Assembly (NCBI RefSeq): GCF_028747205.1
Contig: NZ_CP112880.1
Coordinates: forward strand, 2,294,001 to 2,358,000
Source of the DNA: Streptomyces sp. CA-278952
GTDB lineage: Bacteria; Actinomycetota; Actinomycetes; Streptomycetales; Streptomycetaceae
Direction of reading: 5' to 3'
DNA: 64,000 nucleotides
Positions 38,829 to 46,500 of this stretch are shown in pieces. Under the pieces are notes generated by a model. That model ran no database searches. It had not been told where the DNA came from and saw nothing but the letters and a program-made list of their open reading frames with translations. The translations under genes were made by a program, and so were the position numbers. How positions within the stretch are numbered: position 1 is the stretch's first letter; every line of letters starts with the position of its first letter.

Positions 38829-40172
38829 GTGTACGAGCTGAACGAGGACAAGGATCCGGTGGTACTGGGTCCGTTCGAACTGCTCGCCGTGCTCGGGCAG
38901 GGCGGGATGGGCCGCACGTATCTCGGACGCAGGCTCCCCCTGGAGAACCTCGGCCCCGAACTGGAGACGGGCTACCACCTGGCCGAGCCCAGGGAGTCGG
39001 CCGAGCCTACCCTGGCGGCGGTCAAGGTGATCAGACCGTCGAAGCTGCGGGACGGTTCCGAGCACTCCGAGGAGGAGGCGAGGGCACGGTTCGCGCAGGA
39101 GATCGACACCATGCGTACGGTGGCCAGCGCGCGGGTACCCGCGCTGCTCGGTGCCGACGCCGACGCCGAACAGCCCTGGCTGGCCATGGACTACGTCCAC
39201 GGCCCGACCCTGCACAAGCTCGTCCATACCTGCGGCCCGCTGGCCGTGGGGCCGTACGGCGCACTAGGTCTCGCCCTGGTGGACGCCCTGCGCGCTATCC
39301 ACGGGGCCAAACTGCTGCACCGGGATCTCAAGCCGGGGAACATCGCGGTCGGACCCGACGGCCCCGTCGTGCTCGACTTCGGTCTGGCCGTTCTCACAGA
39401 GCGGGACAGTGGGGCGGCTCTCACCAAGACGGGAGTCGGCATCGGCACCCTGTCCTACATGTCGCTGGAACAGGCGACGGACACCAAGCACGTGACGGAG
39501 TCGGCGGACATCTACTCGCTGGGCGCGGTGCTGTTCTTCGCGGCCGCCAAGCGAGCGCCGTATCCGCTCACTCCCCTGCTCACCGCCCCCAAGTGGGACG
39601 GCGTCCACGCGCCGTACCTGCCGCTGCTGGGCCGAATCCTGGTGCAGGTGGAGACGCAGCGGCCGTCACTCGACGAGATCGAGAGCGACCTTCGACAGTT
39701 GCTCGCCGGTCACGGGCTGACCGAAGAAGCTGCTGCGGAGGAACTGCGGGTCCTCGTGACAGAGGCAGGGCTGGTCCCCGAGCTTCCTGCGAAAGCCCTC
39801 TCCGATCTCCCGAACCCCGAGGTCCAGCACGCGGCCCAGCAGGCCGTCGACGACGGCGCCGATCCGGACAGCCCGTGGGCACCCGACCTGTTCGACGAGT
39901 TCCTGGAGGCCGAGGGGCAGGACCTGGAGCCCCTGGACGCGGCAGCCGAGCCCGTGGCAGCCCCTGGCGAATACGTACCGACCGTAGTGGACCTGAACGC
40001 TCAGCCGGTCTCGGCAGCTGTTCCGCCCGTCCCCGCACAGGCGACCGCGACCAGCTACCCGCTCGCGCCGCCGAAACCACCCGCGGCGCCCGAGCCCGCG
40101 CTGGCTCCGGCCATCGCCCTGCGTGCGGCCGACGAACTGCGAAAGGCCTACGCCCACAGCGGGTGCCTTTAA
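38829..40172 (+). CDS. Soluble Ser/Thr protein kinase
   Basis: About 447 residues, GTG start after GGGGGA (an upstream GTG is possible). Kinase domain about 1-290: Gly loop GQGGMG (near 21-26), Lys in AAVKVIRP (about 66), catalytic HRDLKPGN (about 164-171), DFG (183-185), activation segment GTLSYMSLEQA, and DIYSLGAVLFFA. An insertion of about 25 residues (ENLGPELETGYHLAEPRESAEP) separates the Gly loop from the Lys. The C-terminal 150 residues are acidic, then Pro/Ala-rich, with no transmembrane helix or PASTA repeat. Adjacent to helicase and methylase genes, it recalls PglW and phage-sensing kinases, but similarity to PglW beyond the kinase domain was not seen. Confidence 0.88.
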   Translation: MYELNEDKDPVVLGPFELLAVLGQGGMGRTYLGRRLPLENLGPELETGYHLAEPRESAEPTLAAVKVIRPSKLRDGSEHSEEEARARFAQEIDTMRTVASARVPALLGADADAEQPWLAMDYVHGPTLHKLVHTCGPLAVGPYGALGLALVDALRAIHGAKLLHRDLKPGNIAVGPDGPVVLDFGLAVLTERDSGAALTKTGVGIGTLSYMSLEQATDTKHVTESADIYSLGAVLFFAAAKRAPYPLTPLLTAPKWDGVHAPYLPLLGRILVQVETQRPSLDEIESDLRQLLAGHGLTEEAAAEELRVLVTEAGLVPELPAKALSDLPNPEVQHAAQQAVDDGADPDSPWAPDLFDEFLEAEGQDLEPLDAAAEPVAAPGEYVPTVVDLNAQPVSAAVPPVPAQATATSYPLAPPKPPAAPEPALAPAIALRAADELRKAYAHSGCL

Positions 40173-40188
40173 CCCGCTGCGGCGTAGG
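40147..40188 (+). terminator. Terminator hairpin spanning the kinase stop codon
   Basis: CCTACGCC (40147-40154) plus AGCGGGT (40158-40164) pair with ACCCGCT (40172-40178) plus GGCGTAGG (40181-40188); the stop TAA (40170-40172) lies in the loop. It would end kinase transcripts before the SNF2 gene. No T-run. Confidence 0.65.
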
Positions 40189-40362
40189 TCTCGGACAGAG
40201 CTGCGGAGACAGCGTATAGCCCCCGGATCGTGGGGCTGCTTTGTCCGTTTAGGCTACGAAAGGCGTTCGCGTCGCCGCTGTCACCAGTGGACACCATAGA
40301 TTTTTTGCGCATCCAAGTCCGGCGTGCACCCCGGACCGTCTCATCGAAAGGAACCGCTCCTC
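40173..40362 (+). promoter_or_regulatory. Leader of the SNF2-methylase operon
   Basis: 190 bp between the kinase and SNF2 genes. TAGATT (40297-40302) in an AT-rich tract (ATAGATTTTTTGCG) is a candidate -10; a near-palindrome TGTCACCAGTGGACA (40280-40294) lies just upstream and might be an operator. The best -35 is weak. AAAGGA at 40347 is the ribosome-binding site of the next gene. Confidence 0.35.
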
Positions 40363-43300
40363 ATGCCCGACGCAGCGTCCGACCTCCCCTCGGGCCCGCC
40401 CCCGGCGGGCACGGTGATCGAGGTACGGGACGAGGAGTGGCTGGTCCGCAGCAGCAGCGTGGTCCGCACCGGTGAAATCCTGATCGAGGCGACCGGTGCC
40501 TCCGAACTGGTCCGCGGGCATCATGCACGCTTCCTCACCTCGCTCGACGGCACGCCCCGTGTCCTGCGCCCCGAGGACACCCGGCTCGTGCACGACACGT
40601 CCGAGGGTTACCGCCTCAGCAGGCTGTTCCTGGAGGCGGTGCTGCGCAAGACCCCGCTTCCCCAGATCGAGCGCCGTCTCGCTCTGACCGAGGGTTTTCT
40701 GCTCGATCGCATGGACTACCAGCTCCGGCCGGCCGAGAAGGCTCTCGCCAATCCGCTGCGGCCGCGCCTGCTGATCGGTGACGTGGTCGGCCTCGGGAAG
40801 ACGCTGGAGATCGGGATCCTCCTCGGTGAGCTGATCCGCCGCGGGCGCGGAGAGCGCATTCTCGTGGTCACCCCGGCACCGGTGCTGGAGCAGTTCCAGC
40901 ACGAGATGTGGACCCGTTTCTCCCTGCCTCTCGTCCGCCTGGACAGCGTGGGCATCTCCCGGATCGAGCGGAAGATCCCGGTCGGCCGGAACCCGTTCAC
41001 GTACTACAAGCGCGTCATCATCTCCATGGACACCCTGAAGAACGCCAAGCGCTACGGCACCTGGCTCCAGGGCATCGAATGGGACGCCGTCGTGATCGAC
41101 GAGTCCCACAACCTGATCAACCGGGGCAGCGACCGCCGCGTCCTGGCCGAGCTGCTCGCGAAGCAGACCGACGCGCTGATCCTCGCGAGCGCCACCCCGC
41201 ACAACGGTGTGATGCGGGACTTCACCGGTCTGGTCCGGCTCCTGGACCCGATGGCGGTCAAGGATGAGCAGAACCCCAAAGCGTCCGAGCTGCACCACCT
41301 CATGCTGCGGCGTACGAAGGTGAGCGAGGAGGTGGCCAAGGCGCTGGAGGGAGCATGGGCTCCTCGCGGCACCTCGGAGCCGATCCCTTGCACAGCGGGT
41401 GAGCTGGAAGAGCGTGTCTTCACCGAGCTCACCGAGAGTTGGCTCGGGAATCCGGCCCCCCACGCGGCCGATCGCCTCTTCCCGTATGTGCTGCTGAAGT
41501 CGTTCCTTTCCTCGCACCGGGCGCTGTTCGCGACAGCCCGCAAGAAGCTGTCCGGCATGGGCCATGCCCTGCCGGAAGGGCACAAGGACGTCACCGATCC
41601 GCCCTTGATTGGTGGGGAGACGCACTCGGCGGTGCCGCAGGTCGCCTCGCTGCTGCGCCTCACGGAGCTCGCGCGCGAGATCGAGCGTGCGTCGGCGACG
41701 GGAGCCGGGGCCACGGCCAAGCTCGCCGCCCTCGTCGCCTACCTCCGCCAGATCGACGTCGGTCCGGGCGGCCCGACCCGTGCGGTCGTGTTCTCCGAGC
41801 GGCGCGAGACCCTCAACTGGCTCGGCATGGCACTGCCCGCGCTGTTGGGCTGGAAGAAGCCCAAGGACGGCAAGGCCGCCGTGAAGGTGATGCACAGCGA
41901 GGTCTCCGACACGGTCCAGATGGACTACGTGGACGAGTTCGCGCGGGCCGGCAGCGACGTGCGGCTGCTGCTGACCGGCGACGGCGCCTCCGAGGGTGTC
42001 AACCTGCACCGGCAGTGCCACCACCTCGTCCACTGGGACCTGCCCTGGAGCCTGATCCGGGTCGAGCAGCGTAACGGCCGTATCGACCGTTACGGGCAGA
42101 CCGAGAACCCCGAGTTCCGGGCGCTGATCCTGCGGAGCGCGGTCGAGGGCGCCCTGGATGACCGGACCGTCGCGGAGAAGGTCCTCGCCCGCGAGGCCCG
42201 GGTCCACGAGGTGTTGGGTGCGGTGGAAGCCGCAACGAAGGAGGACGACTGGGACAAGGAGGAGCGCCGGGTGATGGAGGCGCTGCTCCGGGACGCCCCG
42301 CCCGAGGAGGCGGTCGCTGACCTTCAGGCCTTCGATGTGGACGCCCTCGCCGAAGGCGGCGGCCTGGGCGCCGAGTTCTCCGTGGCGCGCCGGACGATGA
42401 GTGAGTTCGGCACCGGCCCGGCCCCGGTGGAGCCGGAGGCCGACGCCTCCGGGTCGGACGCGGAAGTCGACGCGGGCTTCGACGCCGACTTCGATTTCGA
42501 TCTGGACGTGGATCTGGACGACTACGGGTCCGACGCACAGGACGAGCCCGTTCCGGCACAGGACGGACCGGACTCGACCACGGATGGATCCGGCATACCG
42601 ACCGTGAATGAGCTGCGCCTGTTCGACACTGCTCCGGAGCGGAACCGCCTCCTGTACGTACGCACCGGGCTGGAGGAGCTGGCCAAGCTGGAGGCGCTCC
42701 ACCTCGACGCCTCGTTCACCGGCACCGACCTGAGCTTCGACACCCCCGAGGATCTGGCCGACCGGCTCGACGTGCTGCCGCCCGGCTATCTGCGTGACCA
42801 GAACATCGCCCGCCGGATGAAGCTGACCTTCAGCCGTGAGGACGCGGCCGATTCCCTCAAGAGGGCACGCGAGGACTCCCATTCGTCCTCGCTCTGGCCG
42901 GACGCCCACTACGTCGGCGAACTCCACCCGGTCGTCGAGTGGATCACCGACAAGGTGCTCGTCCAGCTGGGCCGTCAGCAGGCCCAGGTACTCCAGGTCG
43001 ATCCCCGCTACGCGCCCACCCCGGTGATCCTCACCCAGGGCGTGTGGTCCAACGCCGAGGGGCGCCCGACCCTGGTCGCCTGGCGTGCGATCGACCGGCT
43101 CGACGAGCCGGAGCCGCGTCTCCGGGAACTCACCCCGGAGCTTCTCTCCGAACTGCGCATCGGCCCGGACATGCCCGACCACTACACTCCGGGCGCCCTG
43201 AAAGACCTTCAGGCGCTTGTCCCCAAGGCCGTGGCCGAGACCCGACGCGAGCTTGAAGGCCTGCGGGAGATCGCCGACCGGGAGGTCGACGCCCCACTGC

Positions 43301-43467
43301 GCGCGTACGAGAAGCAGATCGGCGACTGGCGGCAGGAGCTGCTTCCGGGCTTCACCCGGTCCACCCGCGACGAGGCGGCGGACCACCTGGCCGAGGCGGC
43401 CGCCCGGCTGCGGACCGCGGGCGAGCCGATGATCCGGGTCCTGGCCGTTCTGGAGCCCGGCGCATGA
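40363..43467 (+). CDS. SNF2-family helicase/ATPase (DISARM DrmD-like)
   Basis: A 1,034-residue superfamily 2 ATPase. Walker A GDVVGLGKT (139-147), DESH box (246-249), SATPHNG (about 276), RRTK (about 316), and in the second lobe HWDLPWSLIRVEQRNGRIDRYGQ (about 556-579), the SNF2 motif V-VI. An acidic stretch (DAEVDAGFDADFDFDLDVDL, about 700) and a C-terminal 300-residue region follow. Layout and size match DrmD, the SNF2 helicase placed directly before the methylase in class 1 DISARM. It ends 52 bp before the methylase gene. It probably translocates on DNA to aid restriction or target discrimination; this is inference. Confidence 0.9.
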   Translation: MPDAASDLPSGPPPAGTVIEVRDEEWLVRSSSVVRTGEILIEATGASELVRGHHARFLTSLDGTPRVLRPEDTRLVHDTSEGYRLSRLFLEAVLRKTPLPQIERRLALTEGFLLDRMDYQLRPAEKALANPLRPRLLIGDVVGLGKTLEIGILLGELIRRGRGERILVVTPAPVLEQFQHEMWTRFSLPLVRLDSVGISRIERKIPVGRNPFTYYKRVIISMDTLKNAKRYGTWLQGIEWDAVVIDESHNLINRGSDRRVLAELLAKQTDALILASATPHNGVMRDFTGLVRLLDPMAVKDEQNPKASELHHLMLRRTKVSEEVAKALEGAWAPRGTSEPIPCTAGELEERVFTELTESWLGNPAPHAADRLFPYVLLKSFLSSHRALFATARKKLSGMGHALPEGHKDVTDPPLIGGETHSAVPQVASLLRLTELAREIERASATGAGATAKLAALVAYLRQIDVGPGGPTRAVVFSERRETLNWLGMALPALLGWKKPKDGKAAVKVMHSEVSDTVQMDYVDEFARAGSDVRLLLTGDGASEGVNLHRQCHHLVHWDLPWSLIRVEQRNGRIDRYGQTENPEFRALILRSAVEGALDDRTVAEKVLAREARVHEVLGAVEAATKEDDWDKEERRVMEALLRDAPPEEAVADLQAFDVDALAEGGGLGAEFSVARRTMSEFGTGPAPVEPEADASGSDAEVDAGFDADFDFDLDVDLDDYGSDAQDEPVPAQDGPDSTTDGSGIPTVNELRLFDTAPERNRLLYVRTGLEELAKLEALHLDASFTGTDLSFDTPEDLADRLDVLPPGYLRDQNIARRMKLTFSREDAADSLKRAREDSHSSSLWPDAHYVGELHPVVEWITDKVLVQLGRQQAQVLQVDPRYAPTPVILTQGVWSNAEGRPTLVAWRAIDRLDEPEPRLRELTPELLSELRIGPDMPDHYTPGALKDLQALVPKAVAETRRELEGLREIADREVDAPLRAYEKQIGDWRQELLPGFTRSTRDEAADHLAEAAARLRTAGEPMIRVLAVLEPGA

Positions 43468-43519
43468 GTCACCGTCCCCTCGGCCCCACCCCCATGAACA
43501 GCGAGCAGGAGCAGCAGGC

Positions 43520-46500
43520 GTGACGTTCGACTCCCTGATCAACGAGCGCGAGTACTTCCCGTCCTTCTACCTCGACGACATCCTGCCGAAACAGCTCGCG
43601 AGCGGCCCCCTCAAGGAGTGGTCGGCGCGCGAACGCCAGGGCGAGGCCACTCCCCGGCAGAACCTGCGCGACCTGACCCGCTCCTACATGGACGCACGGG
43701 CGGTACTCGGTCCGGACTCCGAGAAGTACAACGGGCTGCCGTACTCCGCGGCCGTCGCGGCGCAGGAGGCAGCCGCCGCCGTACTCAAAGCAGCGGGGCC
43801 GGACATAGAACCGCCCACTTTCCAGCCGACGCTGCCGGAGACCGAGGCCGATACCACCCCCGAGGGCGAATGGCGGGCCGCCCTGGCCGAGTGGCACGAA
43901 CGCCTGTTGAAGGCCCTGGACTTCTCCCCGCGCCCCGGGCACTTCACCGTCCGCACCCCGACCGGCCCGATCGCCGTGCCCGTGGCCCATTCTGAGCCCG
44001 GGGTCCTCGTCCTGACCGGTGGTTTCGCGGAGGACCTGGACGCCACGCGCGGCGACGGTCCCGCGAATCTCCTCCCCTCCCCGGTCCGTGTCTCGGCCTC
44101 GAAGACACTGACGACCGTCCGCGAACTGGCCTCCTGGGTGTTGAACGCGGAGAACGCCCCGCGCTACGCGCTACTCCTCTTCGGCGGAGTGATGATCCTC
44201 GCCGACCGGCAGGCGTTCTCCCGCGGCCGCTATCTGGCGGTGAACCTGGACACCGCCCTGCCCCGCAAGGCGGCGAAGGGCACGAAGGCCAACGAGATCG
44301 ACCTGATCGCGGCGATCTTCGCGGCCTCGTCCCTGCGGCCCGGCGAGGACGGTTCGGACGACGAGATCGCCAAGCTGGTCGCCGAGTCCCGGGACCACTC
44401 GGTGGGCGTGACCGCCGAACTCCGCGTCGGGCTCCAGAAGTCCGTCCAGCTCATCGCCAACGAGGTGTTGCTGCGGGCCCGCGAGGAGTCCGGCGTCCAC
44501 CCCGAGGACCTGCCGGAATGGCTGCCCGACGCTCTGCCGGAACCCGGCGACCTGCCGCATCTCCTGACCGAGGAGTCGCTGCGCTATCTGTACCGGATCC
44601 TGTTCCTGCTGTACGCGGAGGCCCGGCCGGAGCTCGCCATCCTGCCGGTGAGGAGCGAGGAGTACGCGACCGGGTACAGCGTGGCCCGGCTGCGTGAGCT
44701 CGTCGTCCAGGAGAAGCTCGGCAGCGCGTCCCGGGACCGGTTCCACTTCCACGACTCGCTGGCCCTGCTCTTCGAGAAGGTGTTCACGGGCCACCCGGTG
44801 GCGAGGACGGTCACCGACCGGAACGCGCCGATCGAGGAGGCGCCCGAGCTGGTCGAGGACGACGGGCATGAGGGCGTACGTATCGAGGCTCTGCGCTCAC
44901 GGCTCTTCGACCCCGAGTCGATAGGGCTGGTCGGGCAGAAGATCCCCTACCCGGAGCCGACCCGCCGCGACGGCTCGCCGGCCCCGGCGAAGCCCCTGGA
45001 TCTGCGGCTGCGCAACAAGGTGCTGCATCAGGTCCTCCGCCATCTGACCCTCGTCGAGGGCCGGGGCAAGGGCCGGGGTGGGTTCATCAGTTATGCGAAC
45101 CTCAGCATCAACCACCTGGGCGCGGTGTACGAGGGCCTGATGTCGTACACCGGGTTCATCGCCACCGAGCCGATGTACGAGGTTGCGAAGGGCGGCAATC
45201 CGGAGGGCGGGTCCTGGCTGATCAAGACCGAACAGGTCCAATCCGGCCTGTACTCGGACGTGCCGGGCACCAGTGTCTTCGTCAAGGAGGACGGCATCAA
45301 CCCGGAGACGGGCGAGCCGGACTCGGTGGTGCACCCGGTCGGCTCGTACGTGTACCGGCTGGCGGGCCGGGACCGGCAGACGAGCGCCTCGTACTACACG
45401 CCGGAGTCCCTGACGCAGGCCACGGTGGAGCAGACGCTCCGCTTCCGCTTGGACGACGAGGGCCGCGTGGACCCGCGCGAGCCGGAGAAGTCCGACGTCA
45501 CGGCGGCGGAGGTGCTGCGCTGGCGGGTGTGCGAGCCGGCGCTCGGCTCGGGCGCGTTCCTTAACGAGGCGGTCAACCAGCTGGCCGAGCTGTACCTGAA
45601 GCTGGCGCAGCACGAGGAGCGCGAGCAGATCGACCCGGAGGAGTACCCGCGCGAACTCCAGAAGGTCAAGGCGTACATCGCCCTGCACAACGCGTACGGC
45701 GTCGACCTCAACAAGACTGCGGTGGAGCTGGCGGAGATCTCGCTCTGGCTCAACACCATGTACCCGGGGATGCGGGCGCCCTGGTACGGGCTGCACCTCC
45801 ACCGGGGCAACTCGTTGATCGGTGCGGCGCGGAAGGTGTATCCGGGGCAGTCGCTGGGTGACGGTGGCTGGTTGAAGGCCTCCGGCCAGCAGGCGCCGAA
45901 GGCGGTCCCGCTGACCGAGAAGCTGGGGGGTGTCGGCGTTCATCGGCCGGTGCACCAGTTCCTGCTGCCCGCGCTCGGGTGGGGCTCGGTCGGCGACTCG
46001 GTGTCGGTGCGGAAGGCCACGGGGAAGAGCGTGGTGGCCGGGGCGGAGGCGGACTGGCTGGAGCCCGAGCTGATCGAGGCGATGAAGAAGTGGCGTTCGG
46101 GTATCCGCCGGGCACCGAAGGGCGAGAAGAAGTCGTCTCCGTCGGCGTCGGAGAAGGCCCCGACCAGCCAGGCCACCGTCCTGGCGCGGGAGGTGCGGAG
46201 TGGGCAGGGCGCGCTCGATCTGGGCCTGGAGATCTGGGAGCAGTCGGGCTTCGACTTCTCGGCACGGGCGGCGGAGCCGGAGGAGTCGGCGGGCGGGGCT
46301 GCGGTGCCGGCTCCCGCGAAGCGTGCCGCCCGGGCGGGGCGTAGGGCGGGCGCGGGTGCGGATGACGGCTCCTACGGGCAGGCGGGGCGCCTGCGAGCGC
46401 TGGCCGAGCGGGTGGAGTACCTGTGGGAGCTGGTCCAGTTGAGGCTGGAGCTGTCGGAGCAGGAGATCTCGCGTGACATCCCCGTGTGGGGTGCGAAGCG

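Noticed and set aside
40249..43542. Very long open frame (1,097 codons) on the minus strand opposite the SNF2 gene
   Set aside because: It is the mirror of a GC-rich coding frame; the plus-strand product has complete SNF2 motifs, while this one has no recognisable domain and an abnormal composition.
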